Source of the DNA: an uncultured Eubacteriales bacterium
GTDB taxonomy: Bacteria; Bacillota; Clostridia; Oscillospirales; Acutalibacteraceae
DNA: 9,677 nucleotides
Direction: 5' to 3'
Assembly (NCBI GenBank): GCA_900321195.1
Contig: ONVG01000045.1
Span: 1 to 9,677 of the forward strand
Part shown: positions 1 through 6,326 of the stretch, in pieces
Position numbering within the stretch: position 1 is the first letter of the stretch
Layout of the letters: every line of letters begins with the position of its first letter
Made by a program: the position numbers and the translations under genes
The notes under the pieces: model-generated
Told to the model about the DNA's origin: nothing
What the model saw: the letters and a program-made list of their open reading frames with translations, nothing else
The model's database searches: none

Positions 1-97
1 TAGTCACATAATTTGCATTATTGAAATGATTATTGATTGTAATAGGCGTTAAAATAACCATTTCGCTGTTGATGATTTTTGAAAATTGATTTCCGTG

Positions 98-113
98 CCG
101 GCAAGCCTGCCGG
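98..113. repeat. GC-rich perfect hairpin
   Basis: CCGGCA (98-103) and TGCCGG (108-113) are perfect inverted repeats around a 4-base loop. No U-run follows on either strand, so a standard rho-independent terminator is unlikely. It may be part of a small dispersed repeat, since the segment 98-120 recurs in diverged form at 221-242. Confidence 0.6.
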
Positions 114-120
114 TCCCGAT
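98..120 (+). repeat. Degenerate direct repeat, copy 1
   Basis: The segment begins CCGGCA, carries a GCCG core and ends TCCCGAT. The same elements in the same order and near-identical spacing recur at 221-242, about 120 bases downstream. This copy contains the full hairpin. The function is unknown; it could be the edge of a dispersed intergenic repeat family. Confidence 0.4.
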
Positions 121-150
121 TCGCGTTGTCGCTCGCTGCGCTCCGCTCTG

Positions 151-210
151 ATAATTATGGGGAAGTTTATCCACGCAATTTTTAGTTATTGAAAAAATCC
201 CCGTAATTAT
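151..210. repeat. Long-loop inverted repeat
   Basis: The 13-base arms ATAATTATGGGGA (151-163) and TCCCCGTAATTAT (198-210) are complementary at 12 of 13 positions, separated by 34 bases. The arms lie between the two copies of the CCGGCA repeat (98-120 and 221-242). The loop contains a run of A residues next to the right arm, which becomes a U-run inside the loop on the minus strand, so it does not form a classical terminator. It may be a small palindromic intergenic element. Confidence 0.5.
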
Positions 211-220
211 TTTACACTAA

Positions 221-242
221 CCGGCACTCCGCCGTTCCCGAT
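221..242 (+). repeat. Degenerate direct repeat, copy 2
   Basis: A diverged copy of the 98-120 segment (CCGGCA, a GCCG core, then TTCCCGAT) ending 9 bases before the malic enzyme stop codon. It can form a weaker hairpin (CGGC/GCCG). On the minus strand this would be the first hairpin after the malic enzyme stop, but only an AT-rich stretch and no U-run follows it. Confidence 0.35.
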
Positions 243-251
243 CTACTGATA

Positions 252-1424
252 TTACAGCCTTGCTGAACCGCTCTTTCTTGCAGCCTCGATAACAGCCTCG
301 GAAACAGTCTTTCCGATACGCTTGTCGAATGCGTAGGGGAGGATATAGTCCTCGTTAAGCTCTGATTCGTCAACAAGTGAAGCAATAGCGTATGAAGCGG
401 CTATCTTCATTTCTTCGTTTATCTCCTTTGCGCGGCAGTCAAGCGCACCTCTGAAAATACCGGGGAAGCAGAGTACATTGTTTATCTGATTCGGGAAATC
501 CGAGCGTCCTGTACCTATTATTCTTGCGCCGGCTTTCTTTGCAAGGTCGGGCATTATTTCCGGAGTCGGGTTTGACATAGCAAGAACTATAGCGTCCTTG
601 TTCATTGAAGCAGCCATTTCCTCGGTAACAACTCCCGGAGCTGATACGCCGATAAATACATCGCTGCCCTTCATAGCGTCTGCAAGAGAGCCTGTGAGAT
701 GCTCACGGTTTGTTATCTTTGCCATAGCAGCCTTTTCTTCGTTAAGTCTTGCATCGCCTTCGCATATCATGCCTGCTCTGTCGCAGAGAATGAGGTTTCT
801 TACACCTAAATTCATAATATGCTTTGCAATAGCGATACCTGCCGAGCCTGCTCCGTTTATTACTACCTTTATATCCTTGATATCTTTCTTTACTATTTTG
901 AGCGCATTTATAAGAGCCGCAGCAACAACTACTGCTGTACCGTGCTGGTCATCATGGAATACAGGTATGTCACATATCTCCTTGAGCCTTCTCTCGATCT
1001 CGAAGCATCTCGGAGCAGCTATATCTTCAAGGTTTATACCGCCGAAGCTGCCGGAAATAAGGTATATGGTGCGTACTATCTCGTCAACGTCCTTTGAGCG
1101 TATGCAGAGAGGGAAAGCGTCAACATCACCGAATTCCTTGAACAGTGCGCATTTGCCTTCCATAACGGGCATGCCTGCTTCGGGACCTATATCTCCAAGA
1201 CCTAAAACAGCTGTTCCGTCTGTGATAACGGCAACAAGATTTGACCTTCTTGTAAGTACAAATGATTTGTCGTAGTCCTTGTTTATTTCAAGACAAGGCT
1301 CTGCAACACCCGGAGTATATGCGAGTGAAAGCTCTTCGGAATTTGTTATAGGCGCACGTGAAACTACCTCTATCTTGCCTTTCCATTCATAATGCTTTTT
1401 CAGCGATTCTTCTCTTATGTCCAT
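252..1424 (-). CDS. Malic enzyme (oxaloacetate-decarboxylating malate dehydrogenase), small bacterial type
   Basis: This cytosolic enzyme oxidatively decarboxylates malate to pyruvate and CO2, reducing NAD(P). The 390 residues match the short bacterial form. Visible motifs in order are: SLAYTPGVAEPC with catalytic Tyr36; MPVMEGKCALF with catalytic Lys91; the metal-binding pair Glu133-Asp134 in NLEDIAAPR; FHDDQHGTA with metal ligand Asp159; the Rossmann nucleotide loop GAGSAG (191-196); SNPTPE (284-289); and a later TGRSDFPNQ segment. Asp215 ends the second Rossmann strand, but NAD versus NADP preference cannot be decided from sequence alone. The start is supported by an AAAGGAAAG ribosome site about 10 bases upstream on the minus strand and by a promoter at 1458-1486. 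It is transcribed alone, divergently from the patatin-like gene. The family assignment is very secure. Confidence 0.96.
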   Translation of the reverse strand: MDIREESLKKHYEWKGKIEVVSRAPITNSEELSLAYTPGVAEPCLEINKDYDKSFVLTRRSNLVAVITDGTAVLGLGDIGPEAGMPVMEGKCALFKEFGDVDAFPLCIRSKDVDEIVRTIYLISGSFGGINLEDIAAPRCFEIERRLKEICDIPVFHDDQHGTAVVVAAALINALKIVKKDIKDIKVVINGAGSAGIAIAKHIMNLGVRNLILCDRAGMICEGDARLNEEKAAMAKITNREHLTGSLADAMKGSDVFIGVSAPGVVTEEMAASMNKDAIVLAMSNPTPEIMPDLAKKAGARIIGTGRSDFPNQINNVLCFPGIFRGALDCRAKEINEEMKIAASYAIASLVDESELNEDYILPYAFDKRIGKTVSEAVIEAARKSGSARL

Positions 1425-1457
1425 CTTTTTTCTTTCCTTTCTGAATAAGATAGGTAT

Positions 1458-1486
1458 ATTATATTACAAACAAAAGGCAATGTAAA
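1458..1486 (-). promoter_or_regulatory. Sigma-A promoter of the malic enzyme gene
   Basis: Read on the minus strand, TTTACA (plus 1481-1486) is followed by a 17-base spacer and a perfect TATAAT (plus 1458-1463). The start of transcription would fall near 1450, giving a leader of about 25 bases that contains the ribosome site. Confidence 0.8.
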
Positions 1487-1587
1487 TACGGGCGGCAAAA
1501 ATTTATATCAGCCGACTGTACAAAACTATTATGAGAGAGAAATCACTTCGCTTATCTTAGAATATATTTTTTGGCTTTATTAATGAA

Positions 1588-1617
1588 TTGTTTAAATATA
1601 CATCTATCTTTTATAAT
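1588..1617 (+). promoter_or_regulatory. Probable promoter of the patatin-like gene
   Basis: A perfect TATAAT (1612-1617) lies 18 bases after a weak -35 element, TTGTTT (1588-1593), which matches only the TTG of the consensus. It is the best candidate upstream of the patatin-like gene. Confidence 0.45.
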
Positions 1618-1694
1618 AAATTTGTTTTAGAATACTTTATGTGCTTTATATGAAAAAACATTTACTTGATACAGATGTAAAGGAAGTGGATATT

Positions 1695-2549
1695 ATGGTA
1701 GGACTTATACTGGAAGGCGGCGGCAGCCGCGGAGCTTATACCGCAGGAGTACTTGATGTTCTTGCGGAAAATGATATTTATCTGCCCGTTACATACGGCG
1801 TTTCCGCAGGCGCATGCAATGCGCTCTCATACCTTTCAAAACAGAAAAAAAGAAATTACAGAATATTTACGGAATTTGCTTCTGATAAGCGCTACAGCGG
1901 AATAGGACTTTTTTTGAAAACAGGAAATCTTTTCGGATTTGATTTTATTTTCGGCGAGCTTGCATGTGACATTTTGCCATATGATTTCAAGGAATTTGAG
2001 CATACATCAATGAAGCTTCGTGTTTGTACGACAGACTGTGTGACGGGAAAGCCTGTCTTTTTTGAAAATGATGACATAATGAATGACTTTATACCTGTTA
2101 TTGCCTCGTCATCACTGCCTGTTGTTTCAAAAATAGTCGAATACAAGAATTATAAGCTTCTTGACGGCGGAGTAGCCGCGCCTATACCTATAGAATATGC
2201 TGTAAATGACGGCATTACAAAAAATATAATCGTTCTTACAAGAGACAGGAGCTATGTCAAAAAGAACAAGACAGATTTTCCGCTGTTTTATCTTAAAAGC
2301 AAGTATAAGAAATATCCTGCACTGATAGAGGCAATGGTAAACCGTGCGGCTGTATATAACAGAGAAAAAAATATGTGCTATGCAGAGCAGGAAAACAATA
2401 ATGCGATAGTTATAGAGCCTTCAAAGCCGATAGAGATAGGCAGGAGCTGCAAAAAGTCTGATGTACTCGATGAAATATATCAGTTAGGCGTACATGATGC
2501 AGAGGAAAAGCTTGTTGATATAAACCGTTTTATCGCTTTGAATACATAA
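1695..2549 (+). CDS. Patatin-like phospholipase family protein (RssA/YjjU-like)
   Basis: This predicted serine hydrolase of the patatin fold would cleave acyl esters, probably of lipids; the substrate is unknown. From the start at 1695 it is 284 residues, normal for this family. It begins directly with the oxyanion-hole motif GGGSRGAY (8-15). The nucleophile Ser37 sits in GVSAG (35-39), and the catalytic Asp157 lies in LLDGGVAAPIP. No signal peptide or membrane segment is visible, so it should act in the cytosol or at the inner membrane face. The start at 1695 is preferred because AAAGGAAG (1679-1686) lies 8 bases upstream and family members start just before the glycine-rich loop. The upstream in-frame GTG (1641) and ATG (1650) have no ribosome site. 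It probably forms an operon with the next gene, 19 bases downstream. Confidence 0.88.
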   Translation: MVGLILEGGGSRGAYTAGVLDVLAENDIYLPVTYGVSAGACNALSYLSKQKKRNYRIFTEFASDKRYSGIGLFLKTGNLFGFDFIFGELACDILPYDFKEFEHTSMKLRVCTTDCVTGKPVFFENDDIMNDFIPVIASSSLPVVSKIVEYKNYKLLDGGVAAPIPIEYAVNDGITKNIIVLTRDRSYVKKNKTDFPLFYLKSKYKKYPALIEAMVNRAAVYNREKNMCYAEQENNNAIVIEPSKPIEIGRSCKKSDVLDEIYQLGVHDAEEKLVDINRFIALNT

Positions 2550-2568
2550 CAGGAATGGGCAGAGTATA

Positions 2569-3750
2569 ATGAAATATTTAGCTGTGATACTGAGCGGTAT
2601 GTCTGACCGTCCGTTCAGGGCATATGATGACGAAACACCGCTTTCGGCTGCATTCAAACCTAATATCGATATGCTGTCATCAAGGTCGTTTTCGGGCTTT
2701 GTGCAGAATATACCCGCAAGCTTTGCAAACGTCTGTGATGCGGCGGCTTGGTCGGTTATAGGATATCCGCCGACAAAATATTGCTCCGGACGCGCGGCGG
2801 CATGTGTTTGCGGAAACGGCATAAGACTGAAAAAAGATGATGCTGCAATGATGTGCGGATTTGTTTCGCTGACTGATGATGAAGAATACGAAAACAGGTC
2901 AATGACAGACTATGATATAAGCGATATAACGCTTGAAGAAAAAAAGGGTATCATGACCTCACTTAATGATGCGCTTGCAAATGACGTGTTCAGCTTCAAG
3001 ATATCAAAAAGCGGCGAAACATTTGTTTTCTGGGATAAGGGAGAGGAATATCCCGGAAAGCTTTATTTCCCGAAAAAGGCTTTTAATAAACCGATAGGGG
3101 AATATCTTCCCGATGGACAGTTTGCGTTTCCTCTCTATGAGCTTATGAAAAAAAGCGCGGATGTTCTTAAAGACCATCCTGTAAATATAAAAAGACTTAA
3201 AGAGGGCAAAAATAAGATATCTTCAATATGGCTTTGGGGAATATCAAAAAAGCTGACAGCAGAAAGCTTTGAATCGGTGTACGGTCTGAAAGCGGCTGCT
3301 GTTTCCTCGGACAGTTATTTTCGTGGAACAGCAAAATTTGCAGGCATGTCCGTATATGGAGCAAGCCGCTTTGCAAGACCAGAAAGGACGGCGGAAAAAG
3401 CGGTAAAGCTTCTTGAAGATAACGATGTAGTATTTTTGTATATTGATACACCCGAACACGCCAAAAGCTTTGACGAAAAAAAGAAGCTTATCGAAAAGCT
3501 TGATAAAAAGATGGTGGCAGTGGTTTATGACAAGCTTAATAAGCTTGGTACTGATAACAGGATTTTACTCACGAGCGGGCATTCCGTACCGCTGAGCGCA
3601 GGTGTGCCGACACTTGAAGCGGTGCCATATATGATATATGACAGCAGGACGGCATTCAAGGGCGCAGAGCATTTTGATGAAAATATTTCCTGCGAGCATT
3701 TTTTTGCTGACGGGTCGGAGCTTATGAAAAAATTTTTGTCGCAGAATTGA
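2569..3750 (+). CDS. Phosphoglycerate-mutase-like protein (archaeal-type cofactor-independent family) with a degenerate metal site
   Basis: The 393-residue protein is recognisably of the alkaline-phosphatase-superfamily apgM type. The evidence is GMSDRP near the N-terminus, TPLSAAFKPNIDML (23-36), WSVIGYPP (61-68), a GR at 74-75, and a C-terminal DTPEH (293-297) followed by a GHSVP segment (337-341). Comparing these motifs by eye with the seven two-metal-site ligands known in cofactor-independent phosphoglycerate mutases, Asp293, His297 and His338 are kept. The first Asp is Ser9, the nucleophilic Ser is Cys56, the Asp of the DHxTP motif is Gly337, and the last His is Pro347. The Arg and Asn of the usual FRCN motif appear as Met95 and Gly97. 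Normal catalysis therefore seems unlikely; it may be a pseudoenzyme or have another role. The reading frame is intact, arguing against a pseudogene. Its ribosome site is weak (AGAG at 2561-2564). It follows the patatin-like gene closely. Confidence 0.75.
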   Translation: MKYLAVILSGMSDRPFRAYDDETPLSAAFKPNIDMLSSRSFSGFVQNIPASFANVCDAAAWSVIGYPPTKYCSGRAAACVCGNGIRLKKDDAAMMCGFVSLTDDEEYENRSMTDYDISDITLEEKKGIMTSLNDALANDVFSFKISKSGETFVFWDKGEEYPGKLYFPKKAFNKPIGEYLPDGQFAFPLYELMKKSADVLKDHPVNIKRLKEGKNKISSIWLWGISKKLTAESFESVYGLKAAAVSSDSYFRGTAKFAGMSVYGASRFARPERTAEKAVKLLEDNDVVFLYIDTPEHAKSFDEKKKLIEKLDKKMVAVVYDKLNKLGTDNRILLTSGHSVPLSAGVPTLEAVPYMIYDSRTAFKGAEHFDENISCEHFFADGSELMKKFLSQN

Positions 3751-3778
3751 TTTCAGTGGATGTTTTTTTGTTATACTG

Positions 3779-3806
3779 TTGACAAAACGCGGTATAATGT
3801 TATAAT
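3779..3806 (+). promoter_or_regulatory. Consensus sigma-A promoter of the queuosine operon
   Basis: TTGACA (3779-3784) and TATAAT (3801-3806) are both perfect consensus hexamers with a 16-base spacer. Transcription should start near 3813, giving a leader of about 160 bases before queD. A promoter this strong suggests the operon is controlled after initiation, which fits the terminators in the leader. Confidence 0.88.
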
Positions 3807-3828
3807 ATTAGATGACAAAAAAATAAAA

Positions 3829-3870
3829 AGACAGTTCGTTTGTGCCATCCTGTCTGTAAACAAAACCAGG
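3829..3870 (+). promoter_or_regulatory. Candidate preQ1 riboswitch aptamer (preQ1-I-like)
   Basis: A 6-base-pair stem AGACAG (3829-3834) / CTGTCT (3850-3855) encloses a 15-base loop starting TTCG and ending in C directly before the 3' strand. It is followed by an A-rich tail ending in CCAGG (3856-3870). This matches the preQ1-I layout: P1, pyrimidine-rich L1, a C before P1', an A-rich strand and a pseudoknot-forming end. The tail closely resembles the one I recall from the Thermoanaerobacter aptamer (AACAAAACAAGG). A pseudoknot could form between TTTG in the loop and CCAGG in the tail, with wobble pairs. The loop is somewhat longer than usual and the conserved ACACC is not clear, so the subclass is uncertain. 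The position before the preQ1 genes is the strongest support. Confidence 0.58.
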
Positions 3871-3918
3871 ACTTTTATTTGGATTTTCAAACAGCGGTGT
3901 ACTGCGCCTGTTTTTTGT
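3860..3918 (+). promoter_or_regulatory. Antiterminator pairing: aptamer tail with the 3' arm of terminator 1
   Basis: ACAAAACCAGG (3860-3870) is nearly fully complementary to CCTGTTTTTTGT (3907-3918): CAGG pairs with CCTG and ACAAAA with TTTTGT, around a small internal mismatch. When the aptamer tail is free this helix would block terminator 1. When ligand locks the tail into a pseudoknot, the terminator can form. This gives a simple ligand-dependent OFF switch. Confidence 0.6.
3889..3916 (+). terminator. Leader terminator 1 (regulated)
   Basis: AAACAGCG (3889-3896) pairs with CGC-c-TGTTT (3905-3913) as an 8-base-pair stem with one bulged C, and a run of six T (3911-3916) overlaps and follows the stem. 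Its 3' arm is shared with the antiterminator helix, which marks it as the regulated terminator of the leader. Confidence 0.6.
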
Positions 3919-3927
3919 CTGATAAAA

Positions 3928-3960
3928 AGCGTCTGAATGGCTCGGACGCTGTTTTTTTTT
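3928..3960 (+). terminator. Leader terminator 2, immediately before the queD ribosome site
   Basis: AGCGTCTGA (3928-3936) pairs with TCGGACGCT (3942-3950), a 9-base-pair stem including one G-T pair, with a 5-base loop. It is followed by G and nine T (3952-3960). This is a textbook rho-independent terminator placed directly before GGAG (3961-3964) of queD. No clear upstream antiterminator for this hairpin is seen, so how the operon escapes it is open. Confidence 0.75.
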
Positions 3961-3975
3961 GGAGTGATAATTTTT

Positions 3976-4398
3976 ATGTATATGATAAGATCGTCGGCAG
4001 CCTTTGACAGCGCGCATTTTCTTGCAGGCTATAACGGAAAGTGCGCTAATATTCACGGACACCATTGGGTAATAGAGGTAAGCGCATACAGTGAGACTGT
4101 TCAGCAGAGCGGCGAAAAAAGAGGTATGATAATAGATTTCGGTGACTTCAAGCGTGAAATAAGAGCGCTTGCAGACAGCTTTGACCATGCGCTTATATAT
4201 GAAAAGGGCTCATTTAAGCCTGCGACTGTCGATGCTCTTAATGATGAGGGCTTTCGTATGATAGAAGTCGGCTATCGTCCGACAGCGGAAAATTTCGCGA
4301 AGAATTTTTTTGATATGCTTACTTTAAAGGGCTTGACGATAAAGTCTGTTACTGTCTATGAAACGCCTGATAACTGTGCTGTATATGAGGAGGGCTGA
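3976..4398 (+). CDS. queD: 6-carboxy-5,6,7,8-tetrahydropterin synthase (QueD)
   Basis: It converts dihydroneopterin triphosphate to 6-carboxytetrahydropterin, the second step from GTP to preQ1. The 140-residue T-fold protein shows the zinc ligands His14, His27 and His29 (in AAFDSAH and NIHGHHW) and the catalytic Cys23 in GKCANIHGH. It also has DFGDFK, FDHALIY with the catalytic His, PTAENFA, and the substrate-anchoring Glu in a C-terminal ETPDN segment. The start at 3976 is chosen because GGAGTGA (3961-3967) lies a suitable distance upstream. The earlier in-frame ATG at 3937 falls in the loop of terminator 2, lacks a ribosome site, and would add 13 residues not expected for the family. It is the first gene of the operon, 2 bases before queE. 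Confidence 0.94.
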   Translation: MYMIRSSAAFDSAHFLAGYNGKCANIHGHHWVIEVSAYSETVQQSGEKRGMIIDFGDFKREIRALADSFDHALIYEKGSFKPATVDALNDEGFRMIEVGYRPTAENFAKNFFDMLTLKGLTIKSVTVYETPDNCAVYEEG

Positions 4399-4400
4399 AA

Positions 4401-5060
4401 ATGTTTCCTGTAGCTGAATTTTTTGTAAGTATAAACGGAGAGGGCGCACATGCCGGAGAGCTTGCTGTGTTCATACGTTTTAAGGGCTGTAATCTGCGCT
4501 GCTCTTACTGCGATACATTGTGGGCTTGTATAAACAATGCTCCTGCAAAAATGATGTCGGTGGAAGAGCTTACTGATATGGTAATAAAAACAAGGGTGAA
4601 TAATGTGACGCTCACCGGCGGAGAACCGCTTTTGCAGGAGGAGCTTTATAAGCTTACGGACATGCTTATATCAAACGGAAAGCGTGTAGAGATAGAAACA
4701 AACGGAAGTATTTCATTGAAGGAGCTTTCAATACGTGAGAAAAGACCTGTTTTCACAATGGACTATAAGCTCCCGTCAAGCAATATGGAAAAATATATGT
4801 GCTTTGAAAATTTTGATATGCTTGATGCCCATGATACTGTGAAATTTGTATCGGGAAGCATTGAGGATCTTGAACGCGCAGCTGAGATAATAGAAAAATA
4901 TTCTTTGACTGATAAGTGTCATGTGTTTATAAGTCCTGTTTTCGGTAAGATAGACCCGCAGGAGATAGTAAGATTTATGAGTGAGAATGGTATGAATGAT
5001 GTAAGACTTCAGCTGCAGATGCATAAATTCATCTGGGAGCCTGAAAGGAGAGGAGTCTGA
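4401..5060 (+). CDS. queE: 7-carboxy-7-deazaguanine synthase (QueE), radical SAM enzyme
   Basis: It performs the radical-SAM ring contraction of 6-carboxytetrahydropterin to 7-carboxy-7-deazaguanine. The 219-residue protein opens with SINGEGAHAG, as usual for QueE. It then shows the iron-sulfur cluster motif Cys30-x3-Cys34-x2-Cys37 followed by DT, and the SAM-binding TGGEP (72-76). This is the CX3CX2C version of the motif, not the extended CX14CX2C form. The ribosome site GAGGAGGG (4387-4394) lies within the end of queD, suggesting translational coupling. Three bases separate it from folE. Confidence 0.95.
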   Translation: MFPVAEFFVSINGEGAHAGELAVFIRFKGCNLRCSYCDTLWACINNAPAKMMSVEELTDMVIKTRVNNVTLTGGEPLLQEELYKLTDMLISNGKRVEIETNGSISLKELSIREKRPVFTMDYKLPSSNMEKYMCFENFDMLDAHDTVKFVSGSIEDLERAAEIIEKYSLTDKCHVFISPVFGKIDPQEIVRFMSENGMNDVRLQLQMHKFIWEPERRGV

Positions 5061-5063
5061 TAT

Positions 5064-5627
5064 ATGGATAAAAAAGCGATAGAATATCATGTAAGAGGAC
5101 TTCTTGAAGCGATAGGCGAAGACCCAGACCGTGAAGGACTTGCTGAAACGCCTGAGCGTGTTGCAAGAATGCTTGAGGAGGTTCTTGAAGGCACAGCCTA
5201 TACAAATCACGAGATAGCGCAGATGTTCGGAAAGACATTTTCCGTCAGCGGAGAGGACGACAGCGCAGTAATTATGAAGGATATCACGGTGTTCAGCTAT
5301 TGTGAGCATCATCTTGCACTAATGTATGATATGAAGGTGAATGTAGGATATATCCCGAACGGAAAGGTCCTCGGACTGAGCAAAATAGCAAGAATATGCG
5401 AAATGGCGGCAAAGCGCCTTCAGCTGCAGGAAAAGTTAAGCAGGGACATAGCCGATATAATATCCGAAGCGGCAGGAACAGAGGATGTAGCCGTTATGAT
5501 AAGAGGTTATCACAGCTGTATGACGGCAAGGGGAATAAAGAATGCCAACGCAAAGACGGAAACAGCTGTTTTCAGAGGACGTTTCAAAAATGATGCAGAG
5601 CTTAAAAGAATGTTGAGCTTTGAATAA
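5064..5627 (+). CDS. folE: GTP cyclohydrolase I, type IA (FolE)
   Basis: It converts GTP to 7,8-dihydroneopterin triphosphate, the entry step of both folate and queuosine synthesis. The 187-residue protein carries the zinc ligands Cys80 and His83 in YCEHH and Cys152 in HSCMTARG, plus the catalytic His82 and His150. GLSKIARI (104-111) and RLQLQEKL (118-125) are family hallmarks. Having the zinc cysteines marks it as the zinc-dependent IA type, not the metal-flexible IB type. Its place between queE and queC indicates it feeds preQ1 synthesis; whether it also serves folate cannot be told here. An AGGAG ribosome site overlaps the end of queE (about 5050-5055). Confidence 0.95.
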   Translation: MDKKAIEYHVRGLLEAIGEDPDREGLAETPERVARMLEEVLEGTAYTNHEIAQMFGKTFSVSGEDDSAVIMKDITVFSYCEHHLALMYDMKVNVGYIPNGKVLGLSKIARICEMAAKRLQLQEKLSRDIADIISEAAGTEDVAVMIRGYHSCMTARGIKNANAKTETAVFRGRFKNDAELKRMLSFE

Positions 5628-5640
5628 CGGGGGGATATAT

Positions 5641-6324
5641 ATGAAAGCGCTGGTACTGTTCAGCGGAGGTGTTGACAGCACTACATGTCTTGCGGAGGTC
5701 ATCGGGAAATACGGAAAGGATGAAGTTCTTGCGCTTTCCGTAAGCTATGGTCAGAAGCACAGCAAGGAGCTTGAAGTATCGAAAAGGATAGCGGATCATT
5801 ACGGCGTCAGGTATAAAAGGCTTGACCTTGCGCAGATATTTGCTGATTCCGACTGCTCACTTCTGCAAGGCTCTGAGAGCGATATACCTAAAGAAAGCTA
5901 TGCGGAGCAGCTGAAAAAGACGGACGGAAAGCCTGTATCTACATATGTACCGTTCAGGAACGGACTTTTCCTTGCATCAGCGGCAAGCATAGCCATATCA
6001 AACGGATGTACGGAGATATATTACGGCGCACACAGCGATGATGCGGCAGGAAACGCATATCCCGACTGCTCAGAGGAATTCAACGACGCCATAAACAAGG
6101 CAATATATATAGGAAGCGGCAAACAGCTCAGAGTTATAGCGCCTTTTGTAGAGCTTAACAAGGCTGATGTGGTTGCAAGAGGACTTGAACTTAATGTACC
6201 TTACGAGCTTACATGGAGCTGTTACGAGGGCGGAGATAAACCGTGCGGAAAATGCGGTACATGTCTTGACAGGGCGGCAGCTTTCAGAGCTAACGGGATA
6301 AACGATCCTGCATTGGAGGTATAA
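5641..6324 (+). CDS. queC: 7-cyano-7-deazaguanine synthase (QueC)
   Basis: This ATP-dependent enzyme converts 7-carboxy-7-deazaguanine and ammonia to preQ0. The 227-residue protein begins with the PP-loop nucleotide motif SGGVDS (8-13). It has VPFRNG, the AHSDDAAGNAYPDC segment, and four zinc-binding cysteines Cys194, Cys202, Cys205 and Cys208 in the C-terminal CGKCGTC region. The start at 5641 follows a GGGGGG ribosome site (5629-5634) by 6 bases. A TTG in frame at 5620 lies inside folE and would place the ribosome site within the coding sequence. It is followed after 2 bases by queF. Confidence 0.96.
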   Translation: MKALVLFSGGVDSTTCLAEVIGKYGKDEVLALSVSYGQKHSKELEVSKRIADHYGVRYKRLDLAQIFADSDCSLLQGSESDIPKESYAEQLKKTDGKPVSTYVPFRNGLFLASAASIAISNGCTEIYYGAHSDDAAGNAYPDCSEEFNDAINKAIYIGSGKQLRVIAPFVELNKADVVARGLELNVPYELTWSCYEGGDKPCGKCGTCLDRAAAFRANGINDPALEV

Positions 6325-6326
6325 AA

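Larger units (their letters stand above)
1..251. other. Noncoding region downstream of the malic enzyme gene
   Basis: No credible gene is seen here. The stretch holds an AT-rich part (1-90), a GC-rich perfect hairpin at 98-113, a GC-rich tract at about 121-150 made of short CGCT-like units, a long-loop inverted repeat (151-210), and a second diverged copy of the hairpin segment at 221-242. The malic enzyme mRNA would be read through here on the minus strand, but no hairpin with a U-run typical of an intrinsic terminator is evident on that strand. Confidence 0.6.
1425..1694. other. Divergent intergenic region between the malic enzyme and patatin-like genes
   Basis: This AT-rich region of about 270 bases holds the minus-strand promoter of the malic enzyme gene (1458-1486), a likely plus-strand promoter for the patatin-like gene (1588-1617), and an untranslated leader of roughly 70 bases ending in the ribosome site at 1679-1686. 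I see no RNA gene, riboswitch or small ORF with a ribosome site. Confidence 0.6.

Noticed and set aside
598..1275. Long plus-strand open frame opposite the malic enzyme gene
   Set aside because: It is the antisense shadow of a well-supported gene; its translation shows no recognisable motif and it has no ribosome site.
1641..1694. GTG 1641 or ATG 1650 as the patatin-like start
   Set aside because: Neither has a ribosome site, whereas ATG 1695 is 8 bases after AAAGGAAG and begins just before the conserved glycine-rich loop.
3751..3778. Terminator after the mutase-like gene at the T-run 3762-3768
   Set aside because: No stable hairpin precedes the T-run, so read-through into the queuosine region cannot be excluded, but an intrinsic terminator is not supported.
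3793..3798. A second TATAAT as the -10 element of the queuosine promoter
   Set aside because: It lies only 8 bases after TTGACA and no suitable -35 lies 16-18 bases upstream. TATAAT at 3801-3806 has correct spacing.
3937..3975. Upstream in-frame ATG as the queD start
   Set aside because: It lies in the loop of terminator 2, lacks a ribosome site, and would add 13 residues with no family similarity. ATG 3976 follows GGAGTGA.
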